Source: Methylorubrum rhodesianum
GTDB lineage: Bacteria > Pseudomonadota > Alphaproteobacteria > Rhizobiales > Beijerinckiaceae
Length of the DNA: 64,000 nt
Assembly: GCF_014199985.1 (NCBI RefSeq)
Contig: NZ_JACHOS010000008.1
Location: 124,001-188,000 of the forward strand
Direction of reading: 5' to 3'
Shown here piece after piece: positions 56,033 to 64,000 of this stretch (its first letter is position 1; each line of letters opens with the position of its first letter). Both the position numbers and the translations under genes were made by a program. The notes under the pieces are model-generated. The model was not told where the DNA came from. It was given only the letters and a program-made list of their open reading frames with translations, and did no database searches.

Positions 56033-56935
56033 GTGGCAATGGCGGATGATACGGCGCGGCCGCGGCTCGGACGCGGCCTCGCGGCGCTGATCGGCGACTT
56101 TTCCGACGACGCGCCGGAGGAGGCGACCCGCAGCGCCGGCCACCCGCAACGCAAGGTTGCGGTCGAGTTCCTGCGCCCGAATCCCCGCAATCCGCGCCGC
56201 CGCTTCTCGGAACCGGAACTCGACGAGCTGGCCGCCTCGATCCGCCAGCGCGGCGTGATCCAGCCGATCGTCGTGCGCGCGCTTCCGGGCGTGCCCGGCA
56301 CGTTCGAGATCGTCGCCGGCGAACGGCGCTGGCGCGCGGCCCAGCGGGCCGGCCTCAACGAGGTGCCGGTGGTGGTGGTCGAGATCGACGACCGCACCTC
56401 GCTCGAATACGCCATCCTCGAGAACGTCCAACGCACCGACCTGAACGCCATCGAGGAGGCGGCGGGCTACGAGCGGCTGATGGGCGAGTTCAAGTACACC
56501 CAGGCCGAACTGGCCGACCTGCTCGGCAAGAGCCGTAGCCACCTCGCCAACACGCTGCGCCTGCTCCAGCTTCCTCCGACGATCCAGGACCGGGTGATCG
56601 CCAGCGAGATCACCGCCGGCCACGCCCGGGCGCTGCTCTCCGTGCGCGACCCGGAGGCGGTGGCGCGCCGCATCGTGGCCGAGGGGCTGTCGGTCCGCGA
56701 GGTCGAGGCGCTGGCCGCAGCCGAGGCGCCGCAGGACGACGCGCCGCGCCCGGGCCGGCCGCGCCGCTCCGCCGAGGGGGACGCCGCCCTGCGCTCCCTG
56801 GAGGACGTGTTGGGGCGGGCGCTGGGCTACCGCGTGGCGGTGAAGGCCAAGGCGAGCGGGGAGGGCGAGATCCGCATCCGCTACGCCAGCGCCGAGGAGC
56901 GCGACGCGCTCTGCCGCAAGCTCGGCGGCGCTTGA
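56033..56935 (+). CDS. parB: Chromosome partitioning protein ParB
   Basis: A 300-residue ParB/Spo0J. The N-terminal ParA-contact segment has RLGRGLAALIGD, the CTP-binding core has LRPNPRNPRRRF and GERRWRAAQRAGLNEV, the DNA-binding helix-turn-helix has YTQAELADLLGKSRSHLANTL, and the C-terminal dimerisation region follows a charged linker. The GTG at 56033 is used because GGAG lies eight bases upstream; the ATG at 56039 is an alternative. Its own target parS is 1.5 kb upstream. Confidence 0.97.
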   Translation: MAMADDTARPRLGRGLAALIGDFSDDAPEEATRSAGHPQRKVAVEFLRPNPRNPRRRFSEPELDELAASIRQRGVIQPIVVRALPGVPGTFEIVAGERRWRAAQRAGLNEVPVVVVEIDDRTSLEYAILENVQRTDLNAIEEAAGYERLMGEFKYTQAELADLLGKSRSHLANTLRLLQLPPTIQDRVIASEITAGHARALLSVRDPEAVARRIVAEGLSVREVEALAAAEAPQDDAPRPGRPRRSAEGDAALRSLEDVLGRALGYRVAVKAKASGEGEIRIRYASAEERDALCRKLGGA

Positions 56936-56956
56936 AGGACGCACGCAACCGTCGCT

Positions 56957-56984
56957 GTGGCGAGGCCGGTGGCGGCCTCACCAC
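56957..56984. terminator. Hairpin between convergent parB and holA
   Basis: Arms gtggcgaggccg and cggcctcaccac pair (one mismatch) around a 4-base loop. There is no T-tract, so it may be a weak bidirectional terminator. Confidence 0.35.
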
Positions 56985-57078
56985 GCGCGCGCCGTGATCC
57001 GAAAGCGGGCTTTGCGCGACATCGTCACGAGCCCGCTCCGGGCGAAAACCGCTCGCGCGAAGCCTGAACAGCGATCCG

Positions 57079-58110
57079 TCAGCCGCGCCGCCGCGCCGCC
57101 TCGACGGCGATGCGCAGGAACACGCCCTGCGCCTGGGCGTGGGCGAGCTCCGGCTCGGAGCGGCGGCAGGCGAGCACCGCGTCCTGGAGCCAAGCCACCG
57201 CCTGTTGCAGGCCTGGTGCCGACCAGCGGGCTAGTTGGGTCTCGGCCAGCGCCTTGCGTCGGAAGTGCAGGCCGCGCCAGTTGGCGACGAGCTGGCTCGC
57301 GCTGCCGCGCGGATTGTCGAGGCGCAGGGAGAGCAGGGTGAGCGCGTGCCGCAATCCGGCGCCGAGCATGGCCGAGGGATCCATGCCCTCGTGGCGGAAG
57401 CGGCGGTACTCGCGCTCGGCCTCACCCGCACGGCCGGCGAAGGCCGCGTCGATCAGTGCGTTGAGCACGCTCGCGCCGACATCGCTGACGATCGCCTCGA
57501 CGTCGTCCACGCCGATACGGTCCTGTCCGCGGGCATAGAGAGCGAGCTTGCCGATCTCCGACAGGCTGGCTCGGCGGTCGCTGCCGAGGCTGCCCGCCAG
57601 GAGATCGCGGGCATCGCGGTCGATGCGCAGGCCGTCCTCCTGCAGCGTGCGCTCGATCAGGTCGGCGAGCGTGCGCTCGTCGTCGGGGTAGCAGGGCAGG
57701 GCGAGCGCCCTGGGCGAGCCCTCGCAGAGGGTGCGCAGGGGGGCGGAACGGGCGAGGTCTCCCGCCTCCACGACGATCCGAGCCCCCTCGGTCAGCGCCT
57801 TCAGCACGGCATCGACCGCCGGCGCGTAGTTGCGGCTGCCGGAGCGTACCCAGATCGTGCGGCTGCCGCCGAACAGGCCGACGGTGCCGGCCTCGTCCAC
57901 GAGCCGCCCCGGATCGGAGGCCAGGGTATCGCCGTCGATTTTGATCAAGGCGAAGGGATCGTCGGGGTCCGCCACCATGCCCCGAACCAGCCGCGCCGCG
58001 CGGTCGGCGACGAGACCGGTATCGGGCCCGTAGACCAGGGTCACCGCGATGCGCGGATCGGGGCCGCGCCGGACCAGCCCCTCGACGTCACCGGCCTTGA
58101 CCGCCGTCAT
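57079..58110 (-). CDS. holA: DNA polymerase III subunit delta
   Basis: A 343-residue protein with the HolA layout: VTLVYGPDTGLVADRAARLV at the N-terminal AAA+-like domain, LIKIDGDTLASDPGRLVDEA, and a lid and C-terminal domain with DARDLLAGSLGSDRRASLSEIGKL. Delta opens the beta clamp during loading. The ATG at 58110 is used. It lies 10 bases after lptE on the same strand, the conserved lptE-holA pair, facing parB. Confidence 0.93.
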   Translation of the reverse strand: MTAVKAGDVEGLVRRGPDPRIAVTLVYGPDTGLVADRAARLVRGMVADPDDPFALIKIDGDTLASDPGRLVDEAGTVGLFGGSRTIWVRSGSRNYAPAVDAVLKALTEGARIVVEAGDLARSAPLRTLCEGSPRALALPCYPDDERTLADLIERTLQEDGLRIDRDARDLLAGSLGSDRRASLSEIGKLALYARGQDRIGVDDVEAIVSDVGASVLNALIDAAFAGRAGEAEREYRRFRHEGMDPSAMLGAGLRHALTLLSLRLDNPRGSASQLVANWRGLHFRRKALAETQLARWSAPGLQQAVAWLQDAVLACRRSEPELAHAQAQGVFLRIAVEAARRRG

Positions 58111-58120
58111 GCCGCGTCCG

Positions 58121-58675
58121 TCAGGGGTTCGGCTTGACGGCGAGGACGGAGGCGATCCGAGTCTTGATCTGTTCGGCCAGCAGCTTGGCGAGGCGGATCT
58201 CGGCGTCGCGGGCGGCACGCAGCGAGGCGAAGCGCTGGATCGATCGGTCGTAGGTCGCGGTGCCGGTCGCGACGCCCTCGGTGAGGATGCGGCGCCCGTC
58301 CAAGCTCTCCAGAGAAAACTTCACGGTACCGACGATGGTACCAGCCTCCGCCCGCGCGGTGGTCGAGGAGACGATCGGCGTCTGCACCTGCTCGGACCCC
58401 TGCATCTTCAGGCGGTAGCGCTTCGGCACGGCGGGCTGGCCGGAACCGTCGAGATCGAAGATCAGCTCGCTGCGCAGGTAGTGCCCGAGGCGTTCCTGAT
58501 CCTGGGCCATGTTCACGTCGTCGACTTGGATCGCGGCGAGCAGCCCCTGCATCGACTCGCCCGAAGCCGTCGGCCCATAGAGCGGACGGAAGCAGGCACC
58601 GAGATTCAGCGCGAGGCCGGCGGCGAGCGCGAGCCGCGCGATTCGAACCCCCAGCCCCTTCGTCGCCACGCCCAT
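58121..58675 (-). CDS. lptE: LPS-assembly lipoprotein LptE
   Basis: A 184-residue outer-membrane lipoprotein. The N-terminal hydrophobic stretch ends in the lipobox LGAC, followed by FRPLYGP, the LptE-type segment after the lipidated Cys. LptE plugs the LptD barrel that inserts LPS in the outer membrane. An in-frame TTG four codons upstream is less likely than the ATG at 58675, which has GAGGCGGG upstream. It is the first gene of the lptE-holA unit. Confidence 0.9.
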   Translation of the reverse strand: MGVATKGLGVRIARLALAAGLALNLGACFRPLYGPTASGESMQGLLAAIQVDDVNMAQDQERLGHYLRSELIFDLDGSGQPAVPKRYRLKMQGSEQVQTPIVSSTTARAEAGTIVGTVKFSLESLDGRRILTEGVATGTATYDRSIQRFASLRAARDAEIRLAKLLAEQIKTRIASVLAVKPNP

Positions 58676-58955
58676 CACCCGCCTCAAGGCTGTTCACCGC
58701 CGCGTTACGCCGATCCGCCAGAGACCGCAGTCTTCGAAAACCGGACCGGCACACGGCTCCGCTTGTACGGCAGGCACCGCGCCCGGTCACCCTGCCAGAC
58801 CCGTGCTTTACGAATGCTGTGCGGCGAGACGATGATCGGTTGTCCGATTCGGGACGTCGCATCGGGACGTCCCGAATGCCGAGAGGAGGGCGAGCGAAGG
58901 CGGATGCCCGTCGCTTGTGGAACCGGGGAGCGATCCCCACCTTGATCTGACCCCT

Positions 58956-58970
58956 GAACCTGTTCCGAAC
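58956..58970 (+). promoter_or_regulatory. LexA box 1 (GAAC-N7-GAAC)
   Basis: GAAC (58956-58959), seven bases, GAAC (58967-58970): exact half-sites of the alphaproteobacterial SOS operator. It lies just upstream of the candidate -35 at 58978. Confidence 0.55.
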
Positions 58971-58977
58971 CAACGCC

Positions 58978-59007
58978 TTGACGGCGATCGGACGAGCGTC
59001 GTAGAAC
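58978..59007 (+). promoter_or_regulatory. Candidate sigma70 promoter flanked by LexA boxes
   Basis: TTGACG (58978-58983), an 18-base spacer and TAGAAC (59002-59007). LexA box 1 lies just upstream and LexA box 2 just downstream of the -10, so a LexA dimer at either could block RNA polymerase. Confidence 0.45.
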
Positions 59008-59008
59008 A

Positions 59009-59023
59009 GAACAAATGGCGAAC
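59009..59023 (+). promoter_or_regulatory. LexA box 2 (GAAC-N7-GAAC)
   Basis: GAAC (59009-59012), aaatggc, GAAC (59020-59023), an exact match to the alphaproteobacterial LexA operator. It overlaps the predicted transcription start. It also covers the ATG at 59015, which argues against that codon being the true start. Confidence 0.7.
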
Positions 59024-59089
59024 AAACGAGCCCTGTCCTGGTCGGTCGCGCTCCGCGATCTGAAGGACGACCGATCCCGGAGAGCGGAC

Positions 59090-59455
59090 GTGCGCGAGGA
59101 GCGTCTCCGAACCATGGCGGGCCTACGGGGTGCCGCCCCTGCCTTGAGCGCGTGGCGCGGGCGTTCGGGCCGCCGCTACGTCGTCGGCGTCCACGAACTG
59201 GCCGAGCCCGACTTCGCCGAGGTCGACGAGGCGGTGGTGATCGCCGTGCGGCGCGACGATGCCGGCATCGCCCAGGCCGTCTCGATCGCCGCGTCCGGCA
59301 AGGGACCGCGCGAGCGCCTGCACCGAAACTGGCTCGCCCGCGCCCGCCAGCAGGGCGCGACGGAGATGCACGTCCACCGCCTCGCCGAAGGCGAGGAGAA
59401 GCGGCGCGCCGTCGTGGCCGACCTCGCCGTCGATGGGGAACAGGCGAGCGCCTGA
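59090..59455 (+). CDS. Uncharacterised protein, probable SOS-regulated gene
   Basis: A 121-residue protein of unknown family with this start. It has a compact alpha/beta look: RRYVVGVHELAEPDFAEVDE, AVVIAVRRDDAGIAQAVSI, then a basic region RERLHRNWLARARQQG and MHVHRLAEGEEKRR. There is no signal peptide and no DNA-repair motif I can recognise. The GTG at 59090 has GGAGAG six bases upstream; the ATG at 59114 (113 residues) is a close alternative. Two LexA boxes precede it, so DNA-damage induction is likely. DUF2125 follows by 169 bases. Confidence 0.62.
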   Translation: MREERLRTMAGLRGAAPALSAWRGRSGRRYVVGVHELAEPDFAEVDEAVVIAVRRDDAGIAQAVSIAASGKGPRERLHRNWLARARQQGATEMHVHRLAEGEEKRRAVVADLAVDGEQASA

Positions 59456-59624
59456 CGTCCCTTACGGGCCGCCTCGCCGGCTCACCTCTCAGGTCGCGTC
59501 TTCAAGTCTCGCCGCTCTCAGGCCCGTGATGGCCGGGCCAGGGCGGGCACTTGCCTTGCGTCGCCCCTCTCTCCAAACACGGGGCGTCCGGCCGGTCCTG
59601 CCGGACCGCGCAGGAACGAGGCCG

Positions 59625-60731
59625 ATGGTGCAGACACCCGAACCGATCCCTGGCGGACCGCTGCCGCGGCGGCGCAGGCGGATCGGCCTGTTTCTTCCCT
59701 ACATCCTGCTCGCCACCGTCGCCGTCGCCTGGACCACCGCCTGGTTCTTCATCCGCGGCAAGGCCGAGAGCGAGATGGATGCCTGGCTCGCCCGCGAGGC
59801 CCAGGCCGGCCGCCAGTGGACCTGCGCCGACCGCTCGATCACCGGTTTTCCCTTCCGCCTCGAGCTGCGCTGCGCCTCCGTGCGCTTCGCCCGCTCCGAC
59901 GGCAGCTTCACCCTCGGGCCGACCACCGCCGTAGTGCAGGTCTACGATCCGCGCCACGTCGTGCTCGAGGTCGCCGGCCCCTTCCATGTCGAGCAGGGCG
60001 ACCTGACCGGCGACGTGACCTGGAAGTCCCTGGAAGCGAGCTTCCACGCCGCCTCGAACGGCTTCAGCCGCGCCTCCCTCGTCGTCGACGCTCCGCAGGG
60101 CACGGTCCAATCGCCCGATCCGGGCCCGGTGGATTTCGCCGCCCAGCACCTCGAACTCCACGCCCGGCCGACGCCCGGCCGCTTCGAGAGTGACGGCGCC
60201 GTCGATGTCAGCCTGCGTCTCGCCAAGGCCGCCGTTCCGCGCCTCGACGCGCTCGCCGGCAGCAGCGACCCCGCCGATATCGACCTCGACACGACCATCG
60301 AGCGGGCGACGGTGCTTCGCACCGGCACCGTGGCGCGGGAATTGGAGAAGTGGCGCCAGGCCGACGGCCGCCTCGACGTGACCCGGCTGTCGATTGCCAA
60401 GGGCGAGCGCCGCCTCCAGGCCAAGGGCGAAGTCGGCCTCGACGAGGCGCACCGCCCCGAAGGACGCTTCGATATCCGCGCGATCGGGCTCGAAGCCCTG
60501 GTCGGGCAAGTGATGGGGCAGCGCTTCGGCTCGGACAAGGGCGCGCTGATCGGCAACCTCGTCGGCCAGTTCCTCGGCGGCCTGCGCAAGCGCGAGGATG
60601 CCTCCGGTGAGGCGCAGGCGGCGGGCAATCCCAACGGCCTCAAGCCCTTGCCGACGCTCCGCCTCAACGACGGGCGCCTGATGCTCGGCCCGCTCCCCGT
60701 GCCGAACGTGGTGCTGCCGGCCCTGTACTGA
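59625..60731 (+). CDS. DUF2125 domain protein
   Basis: A 368-residue protein with an N-terminal membrane helix (LFLPYILLATVAVAWTTAWF, about residues 22-42) and a long extracytoplasmic part. DUF2125 features include RQWTCADRSITGFPFRLELRC with two cysteines, TAVVQVYDPRHVVLEVAGP and a C-terminal LRLNDGRLMLGPLPVPNVVL. The family is alphaproteobacterial, probably periplasmic and involved in the cell envelope, with no proven function. GAGG precedes the ATG by four bases. In many genomes it sits near tyrA/hisC, as here. Confidence 0.88.
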   Translation: MVQTPEPIPGGPLPRRRRRIGLFLPYILLATVAVAWTTAWFFIRGKAESEMDAWLAREAQAGRQWTCADRSITGFPFRLELRCASVRFARSDGSFTLGPTTAVVQVYDPRHVVLEVAGPFHVEQGDLTGDVTWKSLEASFHAASNGFSRASLVVDAPQGTVQSPDPGPVDFAAQHLELHARPTPGRFESDGAVDVSLRLAKAAVPRLDALAGSSDPADIDLDTTIERATVLRTGTVARELEKWRQADGRLDVTRLSIAKGERRLQAKGEVGLDEAHRPEGRFDIRAIGLEALVGQVMGQRFGSDKGALIGNLVGQFLGGLRKREDASGEAQAAGNPNGLKPLPTLRLNDGRLMLGPLPVPNVVLPALY

Positions 60732-60915
60732 GGCCCGGTTTCAAGCCAGCGGCGCTCTGCGTGCGCCATCGGAGCCTCATCGACAAGGGCCGCCGGCTGT
60801 CGCGAGAGGCGGTGCGCCATGGGGCGAGAGCCTCGCACCGCCCGCGGCGTCAACGAAGCGATCCCGCCCTTTCGGGCCTATCCCAGATCGGTCGGAACTT
60901 CGGATCGGCTCCCAC

Positions 60916-61860
60916 CTACCAGGGGCGCGGCGCCCCGAAGAGCTTGCGCTGGACGAAGCGTCCGGCGGCCTCGACGCGCGGCCGGTGCAGGTGGCGCAGC
61001 CGCCAGAGACGATGCTCCCGCGGCGCGACGGGCCGCGCCAGTTCCGGCACGGCGGCGGCCCGCGCCCGCAGCCGCAGGGACTCGGCCGGCGCGACGCCTT
61101 CCAGGTGGGCCAGGAGGTGGCGCATCTCCTCAAGGGTCGGCCCGATCCAGCTCTGCGTCCGGAAGCACGGCTCGGCCTCCGTGCCCTGCCCTTTCGCGGA
61201 GACCGGCGGGGCGGGGAGGGGATAGTGGTTGAGCCGGATCTCGCCCTGCCGCACGCCGAGAACGGCGTCGGGCCGGCGCGGGTCCGGCTCCGCGGGGCTG
61301 AAATCGCTCATCAGCCGCTCGCCCTGCACCAGGGGCGCCAGATTCCCGTCGGTGATCGCAGCGACGGCGCCCTGCCGATAGATTGCCGTGACGCGGCGAT
61401 TTTCCTCGCGCTCCGGATCCGCGAGGGCGCGGGGGAATCGGCGCAGCACGAGCCCTGCGGACGTCCCGACCGGCTCCGATGTATCGAAGACCCGCCGATT
61501 GACCACCACCGCGCCGGCATGCGGCGGGATGCGGGCGATCCAGTCCTGGATCGAGCGGCCGGGCGCCGGCACCAGGAACTCGTCGAGCCCGAGAAAGGCG
61601 GCGAAGCGGAACAGCCGCGCCCGCGAGGCGAGGAAATGGTTATAGGCGGCGAAGCGCGGCGCGAGGTCGATACGCGTCGGGCAGGGCAGGGTGGTGACGC
61701 CGATCGTCTCGTGCGCCCTCAGGAGCGCGGCGGCCTCGCTGTCGAGGCCGTTATCGTAGATCACGAAGTGGCGCACGCCGACCGCCCGGTGGAAGGCGAG
61801 CCACTCGAACAGGTCGGGCGCCGCGCCCTCGACGACGGCAACGATGGCGAATGTCCGCAT
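60916..61860 (-). CDS. Glycosyltransferase family 2 protein (Glyco_tranf_2_4 type)
   Basis: A 314-residue protein starting MRTFAIVAVVEGAAPDLFEW, then WLAFHRAVGVRHFVIYDNG with the nucleotide-sugar Asp, and FAAFLGLDEFLVP as the DxD-like metal site. The later EIRLNHYPL fits the acceptor region. The substrate is unknown; related enzymes build surface polysaccharides. The ATG at 61860 lies 18 bases from the tyrA stop on the same strand, suggesting an operon with tyrA and hisC. Confidence 0.82.
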   Translation of the reverse strand: MRTFAIVAVVEGAAPDLFEWLAFHRAVGVRHFVIYDNGLDSEAAALLRAHETIGVTTLPCPTRIDLAPRFAAYNHFLASRARLFRFAAFLGLDEFLVPAPGRSIQDWIARIPPHAGAVVVNRRVFDTSEPVGTSAGLVLRRFPRALADPEREENRRVTAIYRQGAVAAITDGNLAPLVQGERLMSDFSPAEPDPRRPDAVLGVRQGEIRLNHYPLPAPPVSAKGQGTEAEPCFRTQSWIGPTLEEMRHLLAHLEGVAPAESLRLRARAAAVPELARPVAPREHRLWRLRHLHRPRVEAAGRFVQRKLFGAPRPW

Positions 61861-61877
61861 CTCGGGCGCTCTCTCGT

Positions 61878-62828
61878 TCAGCTCTGCTTGCAGCTCTGCG
61901 GGTCCGCCGGCGCCGTGGCGTTGCGGGCGCGGCCGAAATCCGGCTCGGCCGTCTCCTGGCCCATGGCGACGATGCCGCGGCGGATCGCGCGGGTGCGGGT
62001 GAACAGGTCGTGCAGGGCCTCGCCGTCGCCCCAGCGGATCGCCCGCGACAGGGCCGACAGATCCTCGTTGAAGCGCCCGAGCATCTCCAGCACCGCGTCG
62101 CGGTTGGTCAGGAAGATGTCGCGCCACATGGTCGGGTCGGAGGCGGCGATGCGGGTGAAGTCGCGAAAGCCGCCGGCGGAGAACTTGATGACCTCCGACT
62201 GCGTGACCTCCTCGAGGTCGGCGGCCGTGCCGACGATGTTGTAGGCGATCAGGTGCGGCACGTGGCTGGTGATGGCGAGCACGAGATCGTGGTGCTCAGG
62301 CGTCATGGTCTCGACGATGGCCCCCAGCCCCTGCCATAGGGCCTGCACCCGCTCGACCGCCGCCGGGTCGGTCCCGTCCGGCGGCGTGAGGATGCACCAG
62401 CGGTTCGAGAACAGGGTGGCGAAGCCCGAATCCGGCCCCGAATACTCGGTGCCCGCCACCGGATGCGCCGGCACGAACGGATTGTTCGCCGACAGATGCG
62501 GTGCGACGGCCGCCACCACGGCGGCCTTCACGGAGCCGACGTCGGAGACGACGGCACCGGGCTTCAGGTGCGGCGCGATCTGCGCCGCCACCTCGCCGAT
62601 CGCCCCCACCGGCACGCAGAGGATGACGAGGTCGGCCCCGGCGGCGGCCGACGCCTCGGTGCTCGCCGCGTCGGCCAGCCCCAGCGCCCTGACCCGCTCG
62701 ATCACACCCGCATCGCGGTCGATCGCCACGATCTCGCGGGCGAGCCCGTAGGTGCGGGCGCCGCGGGCGATCGAGGAGCCGATCAGGCCCAGGCCGACGA
62801 TGGCGAGGCGATCCACGCCCTGCGTCAC
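61878..62828 (-). CDS. tyrA: Prephenate/arogenate dehydrogenase
   Basis: A 316-residue protein with the NAD Rossmann motif [33 protein letters not shown], the active-site [19 protein letters not shown] and a helical C-terminal dimerisation domain ([22 protein letters not shown]). It oxidatively decarboxylates prephenate or arogenate in tyrosine synthesis. The GTG at 62828 overlaps the hisC stop (GTGA), giving coupled translation; there is no chorismate mutase or ACT domain. It is a conserved hisC-tyrA pair in alphaproteobacteria. Confidence 0.92.
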   Translation of the reverse strand: MTQGVDRLAIVGLGLIGSSIARGARTYGLAREIVAIDRDAGVIERVRALGLADAASTEASAAAGADLVILCVPVGAIGEVAAQIAPHLKPGAVVSDVGSVKAAVVAAVAPHLSANNPFVPAHPVAGTEYSGPDSGFATLFSNRWCILTPPDGTDPAAVERVQALWQGLGAIVETMTPEHHDLVLAITSHVPHLIAYNIVGTAADLEEVTQSEVIKFSAGGFRDFTRIAASDPTMWRDIFLTNRDAVLEMLGRFNEDLSALSRAIRWGDGEALHDLFTRTRAIRRGIVAMGQETAEPDFGRARNATAPADPQSCKQS

Positions 62829-63955
62829 GACCGCGGCACCCCGAGGAAGTCGGTCAGTGCATCCACGAAGGCACGGTTGGCCTCCGCACTGCCGACGGTC
62901 ACCCGCAAGGCGTTGGGCAGGCCGTAGGACGACACTCGGCGCACGATCACGCCGGCGCGCGTCAGATGCGCATCGGCCTCCGCCGCCGTGCGGCCGGGCT
63001 TGTCCGAAAAGTGGACGAGCAGGAAGTTGCCGACGCTCGGCGTCACGGCGAGGCCCAGCGCCTCGACCGCGTGGGTAAGCCAGGCGAGCCATTCGTCGTT
63101 ATGGGCGACCGCCGCCGCGACATGGCCCTCGTCGGCGATCGCCGCCGACCCGGCCGCGATGGCGCCGGCCGAGACGTTGAACGGCCCGCGGATGCGGTTG
63201 ACCGCATCGACCACGGCCTCGGATCCCACCATCCAGCCGATGCGCTGCGCCGCCAGCCCGTGGATCTTCGAGAAGGTGCGCGTCATGACGACGTTGGGTG
63301 CGTCGAGCGCCAGTTCGAGGCCGGCGGTGTAGTCGTTGGCGCGCACGTACTCGGCATAGGCCCCGTCGAGCACGAGCAGCACGTTGCCGGGCAGGCCGGC
63401 ATGCAGGCGGCGGACCCCCTCGAACGGCAGGTAGGTGCCGGTCGGGTTGTTGGGGTTGGCGAGGTAGACGATCCGGGTGCGCGGCGTGACGGCGGCGAGG
63501 ATCGCGTCGACATCCGCCGTGAGGTTCGTCTCGGGCGCTACCACCGGCGTACCGCCCGCGGTCAGGATCGCGATGCGGTAGACGAGGAAGCCGTGCTCGC
63601 AGAAGATTCCCTCGTCGCCGGGGCCGACGAAGGCCAGCGCCAGCAAGGTCAGCAACTCGTCCGAGCCCGCGCCGCAGACGATGCGGGCGGGGTCGAGCCC
63701 GTAGCGGGCGCCGATCGCCGCGCGCAGGCGGGTCGCGCTGCCGTCGGGGTAGAGGGCGAGCGTCGCGGCCTCCGCGCGCACGGCCTCGATCGCCCGCGGG
63801 CTCGGGCCGAGCGGCGTCTCGTTGGACGAGAGCTTGTGGATCTTCGCCACGCCCGGCGCGGCGCTCTTGCCGGGCACGTAGGCCTCGATGGCAAGGACGC
63901 CGGGACGCGGCTGAGGGCGCAGGGGGGATCGGGGCGCGGGGTCGGTTGCGGACAT
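62825..63955 (-). CDS. hisC: Histidinol-phosphate aminotransferase
   Basis: A 376-residue PLP enzyme. Its features are [20 protein letters not shown], the cofactor-binding [41 protein letters not shown] and the PLP-Lys segment [20 protein letters not shown]. It may also act on aromatic substrates, since enzymes in the hisC-tyrA pair often transaminate prephenate or phenylpyruvate. The start at 63955 is chosen because it lies at the edge of the conserved region. Confidence 0.9.
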   Translation of the reverse strand: MSATDPAPRSPLRPQPRPGVLAIEAYVPGKSAAPGVAKIHKLSSNETPLGPSPRAIEAVRAEAATLALYPDGSATRLRAAIGARYGLDPARIVCGAGSDELLTLLALAFVGPGDEGIFCEHGFLVYRIAILTAGGTPVVAPETNLTADVDAILAAVTPRTRIVYLANPNNPTGTYLPFEGVRRLHAGLPGNVLLVLDGAYAEYVRANDYTAGLELALDAPNVVMTRTFSKIHGLAAQRIGWMVGSEAVVDAVNRIRGPFNVSAGAIAAGSAAIADEGHVAAAVAHNDEWLAWLTHAVEALGLAVTPSVGNFLLVHFSDKPGRTAAEADAHLTRAGVIVRRVSSYGLPNALRVTVGSAEANRAFVDALTDFLGVPRS

Positions 63956-64000
63956 GGGCCAGGGTCAGCGGAAGAGTCGAACGGGTCTCGCCCGTCCCTC

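Larger units (their letters stand above)
58676..59089. other. Intergenic region between lptE and the SOS-type gene
   Basis: The gap between divergent genes (414 bases) contains two LexA boxes, a candidate sigma70 promoter for the right-hand gene (TTGACG 58978-58983, spacer 18, TAGAAC 59002-59007) and a small hairpin ccggggagcgatccccac (58925-58942). No separate gene was seen. Confidence 0.6.

Noticed and set aside
55085-56944. A 619-codon minus-strand open frame opposite parA and parB
   Set aside because: Antisense shadow of certain genes, with no protein-like features.

Overview
The window is a GC-rich (about 70%) stretch of alphaproteobacterial chromosome. The protein set and gene order point to the Methylobacterium/Methylorubrum group: an ETF-hydroxybutyryl-CoA dehydrogenase-cobalamin adenosyltransferase block, the secB/timA/mltA/smr block, an rsmG-parA-parB block carrying a parS site, and GSR- and SOS-type promoter motifs of the alphaproteobacterial kind. 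The genus is an inference; no rRNA, tRNA, IS element, prophage or CRISPR array was seen.

Region 1 (1-12.2 kb): the end of a 5-oxoprolinase pair (pxpB partial, pxpC), a UVDE-type repair endonuclease, a large TIGR02302/DUF4175 membrane protein with a Gly/Gln-rich tract, a 61-residue twin-membrane protein, a secreted lipocalin-like protein and a PagL-like lipid A deacylase. These are followed by cobalamin adenosyltransferase, etfB-etfA and 3-hydroxybutyryl-CoA dehydrogenase, which fit acyl-CoA oxidation and B12-dependent C2/C4 assimilation. A small membrane protein with a perfect EcfG-type stress promoter and a quinone oxidoreductase close the region.

Region 2 (12.3-20 kb): a ParE-type toxin-antitoxin pair, a minus-strand run otsA-glgX-upp (trehalose and glycogen metabolism, uracil salvage), and a four-gene plus-strand set of small membrane/coiled-coil proteins (DUF1469 holin-III-like, DUF3618 and YqjD/LEA-like) that looks like a general-stress envelope operon.

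Region 3 (20-31.6 kb): hisS, a CsaA-like tRNA-binding protein, a DUF3429-like protein, an MFS exporter, secB, then timA-mltA-smr, rho and poxB. Region 4 (31.8-48.1 kb) is mixed accessory and housekeeping DNA: a TonB-dependent siderophore receptor with FhuF reductase, TerC, a lipid kinase, three poorly characterised secreted or membrane proteins, a class A acid phosphatase, dapD with a translationally coupled pseudo-hydrolase, a cNMP-binding protein, an OmpR-type response regulator, an L,D-transpeptidase, a YggS-type PLP protein and a DUF1963 protein.

Region 5 (48.2-58.7 kb): leuS, mnmE, mnmG, rsmG (containing a perfect 16-bp parS), parA and parB, facing holA and lptE. This is the classical origin-proximal segregation/tRNA-modification neighbourhood. 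Region 6 (58.7-64 kb): an uncharacterised small gene preceded by two GAAC-N7-GAAC LexA boxes, a DUF2125 protein, a glycosyltransferase, tyrA and hisC.

The most interesting leads are the putative SOS-regulated orphan gene (59.1 kb), the EcfG-type stress promoters (11.2 and 17.7 kb), the BLIP/DUF3862-like domain on a secreted protein (35.0 kb), the membrane-anchored degenerate nuclease-like protein (39.5 kb), and the DapD-coupled hydrolase lacking its nucleophile (42 kb).
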